Below are positions 1 through 11,679 of a stretch of DNA of 64,000 nt, piece after piece (positions within the stretch are counted from its first letter, which is position 1; every line of letters starts with the position of its first letter). The stretch comes from Isoetes taiwanensis. Lineage: Eukaryota > Streptophyta > Lycopodiopsida > Isoetales > Isoetaceae. The stretch covers positions 9,733,017-9,797,016 of the forward strand of contig JAJEKV010000025.1 in the NCBI GenBank assembly GCA_021234155.1, read 5' to 3'. The position numbers and the translations under genes are program-made. Below the pieces are notes generated by a model, which was given only the letters and a program-made list of their open reading frames with translations, was not told where the DNA came from and did no database searches.

Positions 1-1765
1 GCATCTTTTTATAGGCATGAATAGGTTGAATTTACAAGTGACATGATAATTGTTCATTATTTTGTGAAAGGATTTTCGACCATATATCGGTTTAAGAGAA
101 TAGATGATGTTGGGGATCCTCCACGTTGAGGGATTTATCGCCACTACTCGGGGATTACATGGACCATCCATTGCGAGAATGTGGTGGCAAAACAAGCAGA
201 GAGACACAAGGAAATTCATGCGGCATGACGAAGGTAAAAATATTGGATGCATTTTTCATTCACATCACAAATGCCGCGATTACATAATTTTCTCTTTTTA
301 AGAATAGTGCGGTCTCGCAGTAGCTCGCTAATTGCTAAGTGATTCCACTTCAAAATCAATCTCTCTCAACTCTATTGATGGGTAACTTCCTTAGTTTAGT
401 CTTGATATGTGATTCCACTCATATCGCGATTAGTTTTGGAGTATTTGTATAATTTATTTTCTGCTCAAGGCGATGAATAAATGTTCGACAAATTACAACT
501 TCGGATGGGGGAAAAGCTGGTCTTTGCCTCAAACACATAACCACCAGGATGTCTTAAGCTTTATCAAATTTGGCATTTTAATTGGACATCTGCGGATATA
601 TTGTTACGCTATGTACATGTGATGTAGACTTTAACGCAAAAATTTTCTATACATAACAATGGGTGAAAAAAGTAGGCAAGGTATTTTTTGACATGCGGCT
701 CTCTCGTCAGCGATTCAGAAAGGTCTATACAAAGCTGCAATTAATAAACAGATTTTAGAAGAATTGTCTTGCTTTGAGTCTCGACAGATATATGTGCAAC
801 AACTCGCTGCTGTGCAGCGGCATTGGAAGCAGATGCAAGTGTGGTAAATGTCTCATAAACATTCTACACTTGACATAGAGTCAAACTCTGTTACATGTAC
901 ATTACTCTCCTTAGTATTCCATCTGGTTCATGCATAGCTCCCTTATATAGGGTTGTCTTTTAATTCTATTTATCAGCTTGATTCTAATCACACAGTCTCT
1001 GCATATTTATTGGCCAAACAAAGGGTGCAAAATTTGGTGTTTTTGCTAAGAAGTTAACCTAATTTGAAGACCAATAATCAATATTATTGAATTTGAGACC
1101 TCTTAATTGCAACATATGTGCCGCTCTTAATACGGAAGCCCTATATAAATGCACCTCTGGCACAAATGTTGGTACATCGTTGTTACATCAAATTACATGC
1201 AACATAAAGTGCATAAAGAGGAGACAATTTTTGCAATTTAGCATTGGTTATCCAATTAGTTAGTTGTCTTTAATGTAGCCAACACAAACTAAACTAACAA
1301 ATGCGTTTTCAAATTGGTAACATGAATTTGCCCTCATTGTCGAAGCACCATTGGTTATTCTACTGCTTACAAATGAGTGCAATAATTTTAGACTTTTACT
1401 TCTTGGCACAAGGTCTCTGAAAATATATCGTCTACTTATGCGTGCAAAGTGTATGTTTGTTCGTCTCGATGTATTGTTATTCTGAAATTATGAATCGTAG
1501 CAACTCCTCTAAGAATCAATTTAAGATTGAAGACGCCTCTACTTATGTGCGACAATGTCGTGCACCTGTTTACTTTGAAAATCCACTGCAAAGTTAATAC
1601 ATTGATGATACTGCACTAGACAATTTCGACAACAAAAATATTTACATAAGAAAATCATGTCCATTCTTGCAAGCATCGACCTGTGATGTTCACAGAAGTT
1701 GTAAATGCCAAGTAAAAACATAAGCTAGGACATAAGCCCGGCAACGCCGGGCACACGTTTACTAG
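1..1765 (+). mobile_element. Helitron-like element, plus-oriented copy (5' end outside window)
   Basis: This stretch is repeated almost base for base in reverse complement at about 2042-3805. Its right end has a Helitron-type 3' terminus: a GC-rich hairpin (GCCCGGC-AAC-GCCGGGC, 1736-1752), a 9-base spacer, then CTAG at 1762-1765 followed by T. This matches the CTRR end and A|T target rule known for Helitrons. No Rep/helicase coding sequence is visible, so the copy is non-autonomous if the call is right. Short reading frames in it occur identically in the mirror copy and look like repeat shadows. The 5' TC end was not located because the homology runs off the window. Confidence 0.6.
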
Positions 1766-1766
1766 T
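1736..1766 (+). other. Helitron 3' terminal hairpin and CTAG|T end
   Basis: Perfect 7-bp GC-rich stem with an AAC loop, then ACACGTTTA and CTAG, followed by T at 1766. The same terminus recurs inverted at 2041-2071 and 5680-5710. Confidence 0.7.
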
Positions 1767-2041
1767 AACCAATGGTGCTTCGACAATGAGGGCAAATTCA
1801 TGTTACCAATTTGAAAACGCATTTGTTAGTTTAGTTTGTGTTGGCTACATTAAAGACAACAAACTAATTGGATAACCAATGCTAAATTGCAAAAATTGTC
1901 TCCTCTTTATGCACTTTATGTTGCATGTAATTTGATGTAACAACGATGTACCAACATTTATGCCAGAGGTGCATTTATATAGGGCTTCCGTATTAAGAGC
2001 GGCACATATGTTGCAATTAAGAGGTCTCAAATTCAATAATA
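1766..2041. repeat. 276-bp core between two facing Helitron 3' ends
   Basis: The core matches 2451-2726 (same orientation) inside the right arm and about 1082-1356 (inverted) inside the left arm. In the right arm the same sequence is uninterrupted. There, the base before the core is A and the first core base is T (2450/2451), and the last core base is A followed by T (2726/2727). Both edges of the core are therefore A|T sites, as Helitron insertion requires. The core looks like a slice of a third copy of the same repeat that took an insertion on each side. Confidence 0.6.
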
Positions 2042-3805
2042 CTAGTAAACGTGTGCCCGGCGTTGCCGGGCTTATGTCCTAGCTTATGTTTTTACTTGGC
2101 ATTTACAACTTCTGTGAACATCACAGGTCGATGCTTGCAAGAATGGACATGATTTTCTTATGTAAATATTTTTGTTGTCGAAATTGTCTAGTGCAGTATC
2201 ATCAATGTATTAACTTTGCAGTGGATTTTCAAAGTAAACAGGTGCACGACATTGTCGCACATAAGTAGAGGCGTCTTCAATCTTAAATTGATTCTTAGAG
2301 GAGTTGCTACGATTCATAATTTCAGAATAACAATACATCGAGACGAACAAACATACACTTTGCACGCATAAGTAGACGCATATATTTTCGTAGACCTTGT
2401 GCCAAGAAGTAAAAGTCCAAAATTATTGCACTCATTTGTAAGCAGTAGAATAACCAATGGTGCTTCGACAATGAGGGCAAATTCATGTTACCAATTTGAA
2501 AACGCATTTGTTAGTTTAGTTTGTGTTGGCTACATTAAAGACAACTAACTAATTGGATAACCAATGCTAAATTGCAAAAATTGTCTCCTCTTTATGCACT
2601 TTATGTTGCATGTAATTTGATGTAACAACGATGTACCAACATTTGTGCCAGAGGTGCATTTATATAGGGCTTCCGTATTAAGAGCGGCACATATGTTGCA
2701 ATTAAGAGGTCTCAAATTCAATAATATTGATTATTGGTCTTCAAATTAGGTTAACTTCTTAGCAAAAACACCAAATTTTGCACCCTTTGTTTGGCCAATA
2801 AATATGCAGAGACTGTGTGATTAGAATCAAGCAGATAAATAGAATTAAAAGACAACCCTATATAAGGGAGCTATGCATGAACCAGATGGAATACTAAGGA
2901 GAGTAATGTACATGTAACAGAGTTTGACTCTATGTCAAGTGTAGAATGTTTATGAGACATTTACCACACTTGCATCTCTGCTTCCATGTTTACCACACCG
3001 CAGCCGAAGTTGTTGCACATATATCCGCCGAGACTCAAAGCAAGACAATTCTTCTAAAATCGCTTATTAATTGCGAGCTTTGTATAGACCTTTCTGAACC
3101 GCGAATTTGAGCCGCATGTCAAAAATACCTTGCCTACTTCTTTCACCCATTGTTATGTATAGAAACAACCTTCTTTGTTAAAAAGTCTACATCACATGTA
3201 CATAGCGTAACAATATATCCGCATGTCCAATTAAAATGCCAAATTTGATAAAGCTTAAGACATCCTGTGGTTATGTGTTTGAGGCAAAGACCAGCTTTCC
3301 CCATCCGAAAGGTAATTTGTCAACATTTATTCATCGCCTTGGAGCAGAAAATAAATTATACAAATACTCCAAAACTAATCGCATATGAGTGGAATCACAT
3401 ATCGCACTAAACTAAGGAAGTTACCCATCAATAGAGTTGAGAGAGATTGATTTTGAAGTGGAATCACTTAGCAATTAGCGAGCTACTTTCAGATTCCGCA
3501 CTATTCTTAAAAAAGAGAAAATTATGTATCGTGCATTTGTGACAGGAATGAAAAATGCATCCAATATTTTTACCTTCTGTCATGCTGCATGAATTTCCTT
3601 GTGTCTCTCTGTTTGCTTGCCACCACATTCTGCAATGGATGGTCCATGTAATCCCTGGAGTAGTGGCAGACAAATCCTCAACGTGGAGGATCCCCAACAT
3701 CATCTATTCTCTTAAACTGATATATGGTCGAAAATCCTTTCACAAAATAATGAACAATTATCATGTCACTTGTAAATTCAACCTATTCATGCCTATAAAA
3801 AGATG
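2042..3805 (-). mobile_element. Helitron-like element, minus-oriented copy
   Basis: Reverse-complement partner of 1-1765. Its 3' terminus is at the left: A2041, then CTAG (2042-2045) and the hairpin at 2055-2071. Matching to the left arm continues to about 3805, where the left arm reaches the window edge, so the 5' end may lie farther right. The 60-residue frame at 2086-2268 is identical to one in the left arm, which implies recent duplication rather than coding function. No transposase is visible. Confidence 0.6.
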
Positions 3806-4400
3806 CACTACTGAAGTATCAATGAACCTTAACGTTCTAGCCTCAAAACGAAACAGAAAACGAAACAGAATGGACCTTAAGCACAACTTCGGCCATTAAG
3901 TGAGGAGGAGCGCATGTAAAGATTAACATGAAGGATTGAACAAACATTCAAGGCTAGTGCTCAGAGACAAAGGCAGTTGTAGGTATGTAATCTTCTAGAA
4001 TATAGGGTTTAAGGGAATAGACATCATTGGTCTAAGAGGATATGTACCTATTTGTGATCCCCATCACAAGAGATAGAGCTTCAACAACTGCAATGTCTTC
4101 AACAACTTTGGATTAAAGTGTTGGCATCTGGCCCATCCAACCAAAAAGAGCACCTACAAAGGATACACATGCACTATAAGAACTCCTTACCTCAGCATCA
4201 TTGGCAAAACGTCTTCATAACATTTTCAATCAAGCATAATTTTACAGGAGCTTCGTAGGGACTAATTACCTTAAACATTTTGGTAATATCCTGTCCAGCT
4301 CCACTCCAATTGATGGAGGAGAGGAGCATTAGCAAAAAGAAGACTCTGATCTTGTATTTTGCAATGAAACTGCTCCCTGCAAAAATAAGTTCAAAAATGT
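3806..4400. other. Gene-free stretch
   Basis: AT-rich sequence with an A-rich patch near 3848-3868. No coding, RNA-gene or transposon signature was recognised. Confidence 0.5.
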
Positions 4401-4608
4401 AAGAAGAATATGAGCAATATGTGCAAAAGAGAATCATTTGTCCCACGTGCAAAAGTAGACCACATGCATGCAAAAGAAGACACCTTCAAAATGTAAAGAT
4501 ACAAAAGAAGAATACGAACAATATGTGCAAAAGAGAATCATTTGTCCAACGTGCAAAAGTAGACCACATTCATGCAAAAGAAGACACCTTCAAAATGTAA
4601 AGATACAA
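4401..4608. repeat. Tandem duplication, two units of 104 bp
   Basis: Units 4401-4504 and 4505-4608 differ at only a few positions. Both contain the words ATATGTGCAAAAGAGAATCA and CTTCAAAATGTAAAGAT at a constant 104-base offset. The reading frame across the repeat (4468-4974, plus strand) is low-complexity and basic, and is probably not a gene. Confidence 0.85.
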
Positions 4609-5575
4609 ACTATAGAGATACATCACAAAGGAGATACTCAATTGCGATTCAATAGAAGAACATACCCTTTAGCAAGCCGGAACTTAAAACCTGAACAAAC
4701 CATCAGCTCTCAGCACTATGCAAAACAGAAAGTTGTTATTGGCATTTTTCATAGAAGCAACTTCATAATGTATACCTTGAAGCACGTCCAAATCAAACAT
4801 GGAAGAAAGGGATACAATGATGCGAATGCAGAGAGAAAGAAAGCTACCATATCAAAAAAGACACAACGGAAAGATGGAGCAAGACGAAGCACCATTTCTC
4901 GAGTACCTTATGTCAATTCCCATGCTTTACCGACTGCCATAAGTGCTTTCTGCAGTTGGAAGATCAAGCCATAATTTTTGCAACTATCATTGCTCCCATC
5001 TATGCTCCCGTCTATGCACCTGCAACGAAGAGAAGTTATAAGGAGAAGAAGGAATGCATGCCAAAGGAGCCATGGTGCAGACCTATCAGCCAGGTTACCA
5101 GACACTACAAAATGTCCTGAGCAGCCCTTGCCCTGTCGCTTCCATTTCTTTGCCCTTTTGCTGTTGACGATTCTACTAAGCTGCAAAATCTTAGCACACA
5201 GAAAATATTTACATTTTTGGCAAAACAAAATGGAAAGAAGAACATTTACCTGCTTATAGAATGACATACAGAGAACCATATCGGCCAATTGGATGCAATT
5301 GATCTTGACGGCATAGCCCAGAGGAAAAAAAATATCTGAAGGAACAACCGAAATCGTCATTCCGGAACTCCGTTGAAAATCCTAAGAACAAATTGCATGA
5401 GATTTGAACAACTGCAATGAGTGTGCCGCTCAAAAATAAAAGCACACGATGATGGACTGGCCGTTTTCGAAAGTTAATTACAGCGTTAAATTTCTTAGAA
5501 ACGGCTTAGTTTTGCCAAAAAAAAATTGGCGTGGTAAAAAAAAAAAATCTAGAGACAATTTTTCTTGCCGGTTTT
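4609..5575. other. Gene-free stretch
   Basis: Overlapping frames on both strands (for example 4908-5360 minus) show no recognisable family. Homopolymer A runs occur near 5516-5550. Confidence 0.4.
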
Positions 5576-5680
5576 TACATTTTCTGATCACAAAATTTCG
5601 CTTTTTGGCCGGATTTCGATGTCCACCGGCGGCCGGAAAAAGGAGGACACACACCCCCCCACACAATTTAAGTAAGTAGA
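5576..5680. repeat. Direct repeat, copy 1 (Helitron-flanking copy)
   Basis: Shares roughly 95 bases with 9270-9364, including GATCACAAAATTTCGCTTTT and AATTTAAGTAAGTAGA. Copy 1 ends at A5680 directly against a Helitron-type 3' end. Copy 2 continues after the same A with T. Confidence 0.8.
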
Positions 5681-6610
5681 CTAGTAAACGTGTGCCCGGC
5701 GTTGCCGGGCTAATGTCCTAACATATATTTTTACTCGGCCCTTAACGCCCATATTATATGCAACTTCTGTCAACAGCACATCTTGATATTTGCAAGAAAT
5801 TTGCTTATGTGATTATTTTTATTATTGAGATTGTCTAATGACTGTATCATCAATGTATTAACTTTACGTTTATAATTTCAGTAGAGAAAACCATGCTTTA
5901 TAAAAAATGTGGAGGGCAATTAATTTACCTCTAAAGACGAAAAATTAGAAAGACATATCCAAAACTTATGCTCAAAATGTCATCCTTAGAAGTAGTTAAG
6001 TACATCAACAAAAAATAGGTACAGAAATGCAAAACACAAAATTTTGTCTTGGTTCATTGGCGTAGTTTAGTTCATAATGGAACTCTAAATATGCATCTCC
6101 ACATGGTGCAATCGTGATATCTTCACTTCACCTACAGATAATATCTTAGCCGAGGTAAAAGTGAAATGCATGTGTGAGTCATTAATTCCAACTGCCCACG
6201 ATGTCTCACGACTATCAAGCATGTGAGACAACTCATCACGAAGGCAGGCTCGTATAATTGAAACATGTGCTCCCATTGCCACGCTAATGCAGGCGCTTCT
6301 GTATTTACTTGCCTTTAGCGTAAATGTGGGCAATTTCCTAGTACACACACAGGTTTATGTTTGAAAGAGTTGACATGATTTGCTTTTCTAATTATTGTTG
6401 TTATCAACATATTAAATTTGCGTTTAAAAGTTTTAGCAGATAAAACAACGCACCGCAAATGTGTGCACGACATTGTCGGGTGTTGGTTGGGCACTCATCA
6501 AGCTAGATGTATGGGGGTTTTAGAGTATGGTCTGAATATCATCAAAATGGCATTGTCTTCAAAGGATCTAGGATATGCACAAAGGCATGCGACTGTTAAA
6601 ATATAAACCT
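5681..6610 (-). mobile_element. Diverged Helitron-like element, 3' end at left
   Basis: CTAG at 5681-5684 follows A5680. The spacer and the hairpin at 5694-5710 match the termini at 1736-1766 and 2041-2071. The next ~200 bases are a diverged version of the start of the 2042-3805 element (for example CATCAATGTATTAACTTT). Further resemblance appears near 6345-6480, so the element reaches at least there. The right (5') boundary is uncertain. No coding sequence is recognised; the small frames at 6085-6348 (minus) and 6418-6606 (plus) have no family signature. Confidence 0.5.
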
Positions 6611-8930
6611 GAATCTGTATTTACTCACCAATTTATGTTTCGATTCGTCTCTTGAATTTCAATGAGATAGGCCGCACAACATATTCCCTCATGCAATGCC
6701 CATAAAATGTTAAGATTTTGCCCTCAACCAATTTCCAACCAATGTGGTCTTGTTCAATTTAGTGACCTTGTGCCCTGGGGCAATAGATGTTAAACACAAT
6801 GTTTTTAGACATACTCACAATATTTTGAAGTAATATAATATTGTAATATAATAAAATGTTAAAGACCACAATAAATTATATGTGGTTGTTTGCCGTTGCC
6901 AAGGGTGGACGTCAATGAGCTTGTGTGTTTTTCCTTTTAGTTATAATTACCATGTTTGTCATGCGTGAATGATCTTGTATATTTTATGGCCAATCCTCCT
7001 CTGCTGCACTTGCATTAGCTAACTACAAAATGAAATTATTCCCCTATGTGCTCCTTCACATTGTCATAAGTGTTATTTTTAAATGCTGCACTTGGGATAA
7101 AAAATAATGAAGATACCTGAATAGTGAAGAAAATGTATCATGAACGCTAGCTTACCCACTTTTAAAAATGATAGCCAATAATTAATCTCGAGGTCACGAT
7201 TTTTTCTAATCCTAATTCAAAGCACTTGGCATTTGCAGTTAAATAGCCGACTTCAAATGCCAATAGATGGCCCTTGAAATGTGCTGCAACAAAAGTAGAA
7301 AGTAGAGCTTCATTGAAAGGACTACGCGATAGACAGACGTACCTACATTTACCAGCAAATTTAAGCATTTATCTTTAAATCTCGTTAACAAAATATAAGA
7401 CACCGTATAAGACGGCATAGAATGACAACAAATGCAATAGCAGAAGAAAATGGTAACTATTTTGTATTGAAGAAAAGCAAGACAGGTTTTGGAAGATGTA
7501 GCTAATCAAATCAGAATATGTAGATGCTTTCCAGAATTCCGAAGGCAAAGCAACCTTTCAAAAAAAATTAGATTCAAATAATACAACATCGTAATATAGC
7601 ATTGGGTAAGCAGCGTAGAAAAATGGCCCTGGATCACAGATTTTGACCTGAATATGATGCATGAACCTGGCAGATGTTGTATTAACATGCATTGTTTATG
7701 ACAAAAGATCAAATTCACCAACAAATGGGACAAAGTTGTTTACACGATCTGCACAATGGTGAAGCTCCATAACAATGGTATTAGGCTTTGATCTGGCGCA
7801 CAATCAGGGTAAAATTATCTCAAGGAGAAAGCTTCCATATAATTCTGCGTATAATACATTTGACAACAAAGCATAACAAAATCTGAAAGTAGTTAAGATT
7901 ATAAAAGGAAGGATACTCGAAATCCATTTTGTTCCTCTTCAATCTTGTAAATAACGTAACCAGACACTCACAAATACCAATGACCTATGAGAACTTGAGA
8001 GTTCTAATGGATGCCATCACCAGTGGATGAAAAGAACTCTCACAATCTGAATGCAATAATATTATTGAATTCAAAATGAAATTTTATAAGCAAACAAAAT
8101 GATCATAACGCTTACCTTCAAATACAACATTTATTTTTTCCTGACAAAATCCTGCTGGAATAGGATGCACAGACAAAAGAAGCCAGCTATTGCATCAAAT
8201 GAAATGGCATGGCCTTTCATTCTGGCCGTGGATATAGGCAAACGCAATTCAGAATTTGTGAAATAAGAAGATCAATATCTCCAAGGAAATGATTTCCGTA
8301 ATTCTTTTTAATCAAGAATACGTAGTTCAATTAAGAAATGCCTCTAGTTTCTATCTTTGTATAATAAATTACCGGAACCTAAGAAAGAACTTACCCCAGT
8401 AACAATGCACTTAAGAAATAACTTACCATCAGAACATTGCAACCCCAAAAAAATGGATCACGACTTAATAGCCAAATCTCAAATCGTGCATTGTTGCAAG
8501 GCATCTGTGCCATAGCTCAAACTGCAAGCTGCAAACATAATATGAAGAATGCAGACCTTGAAGACTGCCGTGCCTAAAATTGGCCTGACCCAAACCTGCC
8601 AACTACTTCATCTTTATAATTCCTACTTAATCTTCTTTCAAAGAACAATTATGTACCTTGACTTAGGGTTTAGTTTCAACTGCTCATACCTTCTTGGAGC
8701 CAAACTAATCGTGAGAGTTCCTTGCCCAGTCGCCAAATATAAAAATAAGAAGAAATGGAATAATCAGATGCAAATTTTGAGATCCACTTGCACTAAAGAT
8801 TGGGTCATTTGTAAACCTGTTTCTTATGTATTCTCGGTTTTGCACAAGAAAGAGCATATGTTAAGATAAGGCAAAGAAATTCTGACAAAAAATCCACCCT
8901 AAAAGAAACCAATCGTCTACCCGATGTTGA
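6611..8930. other. Gene-free stretch
   Basis: AT-rich. Short frames (7162-7368 minus, 7506-7733 minus, 8549-8869 plus) show no domain, signal peptide or splice context that I can support. Nothing else was recognised. Confidence 0.45.
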
Positions 8931-8934
8931 ATGT

Positions 8935-8971
8935 GAAGCTCCAACCCGCTATCCCGCGGTTAGGAGCCTTC
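8935..8971. other. Imperfect stem-loop
   Basis: GAAGCTCC pairs with GGAGCCTTC (one bulge), and an inner AACC pairs with GGTT. The left edge TGTGAAGCTCC also ends the LTR family at 52269. The word CGCTATCCCG recurs near 11665. Function unknown; it could be a remnant LTR edge. Confidence 0.35.
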
Positions 8972-9269
8972 TTCGCATTTTAATGGAGGATAGTGGGAAA
9001 ATACGTCTCCACGGGTTTAATAAAAACATGTCTAATAATCGGAAGAAATCACCGCTCTAGATATCCTTGCAAGCAAGAACCATTTCGATGCGTAGAAGAA
9101 AGCAAAGGGAAGAATAGTCATTCCAAAATGGCCGCTCAAAATATCGCTTTCAAATGACTCCTAGCTATGGCGGGGAGCCAATAAAAAATTATTCCATCCG
9201 CTAAAGCCGAAAAAACGTATGTCACTCAACCCTTGCCCTAAAAATTTCACATGCCGGATTTCAAATTTC

Positions 9270-9364
9270 GATCACAAAATTTCGCTTTTTGGCCGGATTT
9301 CGATGTCCACCGGTGGCCGGAAAAAGGAGGACACACCCCCCCAAACACAATTTAAGTAAGTAGA
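9270..9364. repeat. Direct repeat, copy 2 (empty-site form)
   Basis: Near-identical to 5580-5680 up to AAGTAAGTAGA, then continues with TTGGG. It is what the 5680 locus would look like without the Helitron, with the insertion point at A|T. Confidence 0.75.
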
Positions 9365-9429
9365 TTGGGAATGGGGTGAGAGAAGATGCAGAAGGGGTTT
9401 TCCTCCTTGGTTTTATATCTATAGTTGAG

Positions 9430-10520
9430 CTTTTATAGAATAGAATAGAATAGAATACATTTATGTCCTTTGTGCCGTAAGGCCCCTGGACTTGTGTAGC
9501 ATGGGCGAGCTCCCTACAAGGGTGCTACTAGCACATCACTTGCTTTAATGTAGCCTTTTCTAAGGTCGACTTTTTCCTTTAATACCAAAGACTTCGCTTT
9601 ACCTCGGCTTCTTGGCCGGAGTGCGGTGATCGTCGTTATCAATCGACTTTTAGCCGAGCAATTTGTGTGGGGCTATATGACCCGTATTATGCAGATCATA
9701 TTACAAGCCCTCTTTCATCAGGTGTACCTCTCGGTAATGCGGTCATCATTCTTTGGATCGCATCTGCGGATCCCGTAACGATTCCGTCATCTTCATCATC
9801 CCGTGGATTGGTTCCCCCACTTTATATTTCTATATCGTCCCCTCGATGTCCCCATAGATCGGGCAATCGTTAATCATATGGTTTTCATCCTCTATTCCCC
9901 CCATCACATATTTCATATCCTATCCTCCTTGTCTATCCCTCTCCATCCGTCCTTTTCGATTCTTAGATCGTGGCTTCCCATCCCGAATCGACCGGTATGT
10001 CCCTTACGTTTCTTCCCCAATATGTTATCCCTACACCGGTGTCCCATCTGTTGGTCGGATTAAAAACTTGTACGAGCGGTCGATGCATCTTGGGTCCTCA
10101 GATGTCTCTGCGACCATGCTCTTGTCGCTATGTTCCGTCCAATCCTCATTCCAATGCTCTTCTTCTATCGGGTTACTTTCGGGTTTAGTCCCATCTTCAC
10201 GGTCCATGTTGCCACCTCTCCGAACCATCCAAAGGCCTTCAAGGATGTGTGATTTTTCTTGATCGGTGATTGCAATCTTTGGGCGGTTTCCCTTGGATGT
10301 CTCCAGTTGTCTCGGCGGGTATCTTATGGTTCTCTCCCATGCTCTCACTTCCATCGGCCTTTGCCCTGCTTTTGAGGACCACCGCCGGGATTGGCGTGTT
10401 TGTCCTTACCACAATTCTGTCACGTGCCATTGTCTAAAAATTCCTTCCTGCTTTTCCCGGTTTCTTTCTCATAAGCTGCCCCCCATCGTCCTCGCTCCCG
10501 CATAACCCGGGTGGTGGCTA
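9430..10520 (-). mobile_element. Degenerate retroelement-like segment, probably minus strand
   Basis: Read on the minus strand the segment ends in a pentamer tail (TATTC repeats, plus-strand 9437-9461), as some plant LINEs and SINEs do. Minus frames at 10031-10354 and 10239-10430 are hydrophilic, rich in Arg, Lys, Glu and Asp, and interrupted by stops. They resemble a decayed LINE ORF1-like protein, but no motif is diagnostic. Plus-strand frames here are taken as shadows. Both boundaries are approximate. Confidence 0.3.
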
Positions 10521-10892
10521 TCACTTGCACTAAATAGGTAGCATTTGATGTCCCAATCAGTTATTCGACTTCTGTTACAGAAGTTTTTCATGTTAAAGTA
10601 ACTTCCTATAGCTGATTGGAATCTGGCGTTAGCTCCTTTGGCCCACTTCCCTGTGCCATGTGCATCATAACCTAGATATATCTGTTGCTTCCTCTATCTC
10701 CTTCTCTTTATATCTGAATCAATCTTTATATATCAATCTCTTTATACTTCCAAAATATGTTTTTTTAGAAAAATATGTATAAACATATTTTTCTCTTTAT
10801 ATATCTTTGCCCAATCTTTGAATTCGGATGACTCAACTTTCAAGTAGATCTCCAGTATTTGCTATAATTGGTATTCGTTTTTGTTCGCATTG
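10521..10892. other. Gene-free stretch before the stem-loop array
   Basis: Contains a T/A-rich patch (10740-10805) with an AAATATG inverted pair around 10755-10790. No gene is seen. Confidence 0.5.
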
Positions 10893-11127
10893 AATGCTGA
10901 TGGGGCTAAGCCACTCTAACAGCTTGTGGTTTGATAGGAACTGACGGGGCATAGCCGCTCTAGCAGTCCTATATATTGACGTAAGTTGATGGGGCCAAGC
11001 CGCTCTAACAACTTACGTTTGGCACCGGGGGTAGAACCACACCGTCGTGCCCAAGGTCTGCTGGGGTTGTGCCACTCTAACAGCATACACTAGGATAGAC
11101 GGGGCAAAGCCACTCTAACCATCCTAG
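10893..11127 (+). repeat. Tandem array of six stem-loops with shared core and different stems
   Basis: Six consecutive units share the core GGGGCNNNGCCRCTCTAAC, and each is enclosed by its own complementary arms: GCTG/CAGC (10896, 10920), AGGAACTG/CAGTCCT (10936, 10964), ACGTAAGTTG/CAACTTACGT (10979, 11009), GGCAC/GTGCC (11021, 11047), TGCTG/CAGCA (11059, 11081) and CTAGGAT/ATCCTAG (11090, 11121). Inside the core a small stem GGC-NNN-GCC forms. In unit 4 it is GGT-AGA-ACC (both sides changed) and in unit 5 GGT-TGT-GCC (a G:T pair). Arms differ in sequence between units but stay complementary within each. I recognise no known RNA family. Confidence 0.75.
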
Positions 11128-11679
11128 CGGGTCAAGTATTGTCAGCATGTAAGTATCCATCAAAGATTACGACTTCTAAAACATTTTGTCCTCTACTACA
11201 TACATATTATGGTACTAGCATCTTTAAACTAGCAAAGATACCCACACTCTATTATCTAGCTCGACACACACTTTCGGCCTAGCACTTAAGCTTATACATC
11301 GATTAGACCAGCCATCACCATATGCACTAGGCAACGAACTACAACAAAATGCAATTCATATAGCGGATCCCACTTTCCATATGACTTGACATGTCTAAAG
11401 CGGATAAACAATGACTATATGCATCTATGCAATGAAGGTACATGTATGCAAAGAAAAAGACAAGACCTGATCCATGCACGTCACTTCCTAGCCTATACTA
11501 AGAATACTACAAAACAAGAAAATGCATATGCTATAAGCCAGCAAAACTATTACATTGTGTCCTTTCATGCTGGCTGTTATTCTGTGGTGGACAAATTTTT
11601 TTGTTGTTCTCGTGGTGGTTTCGAGTTTATAGTGGTCCGGATTACCAGTTGGTGGGTCCACCCTCGCTATCCCGGTGTC
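11128..11679. other. Gene-free stretch
   Basis: A perfect GGTGG-GT-CCACC hairpin lies at 11651-11662. The frames at 11386-11739 (plus) and 11488-11724 (minus) have no recognisable family. Confidence 0.4.

Noticed and set aside
1539-2268. Identical 60-residue frames on both strands as a conserved small protein
   Set aside because: The identity comes from the recent inverted DNA repeat; there is no signal peptide, motif or start context.
4468-5360. Overlapping frames as a gene
   Set aside because: The longest frame spans a tandem duplication and is low-complexity; the opposite frame has no family resemblance.
10893-11127. Hammerhead or another known ribozyme array
   Set aside because: The CTGATGA and GAAA core of hammerheads is absent, and the conserved CTCTAAC lies on the wrong side.
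10893-11127. CRISPR-like array (repeats with variable spacers)
   Set aside because: Plant nuclear context, no leader or cas genes, and the variable parts are self-complementary arms of 4-10 bp, not spacers.
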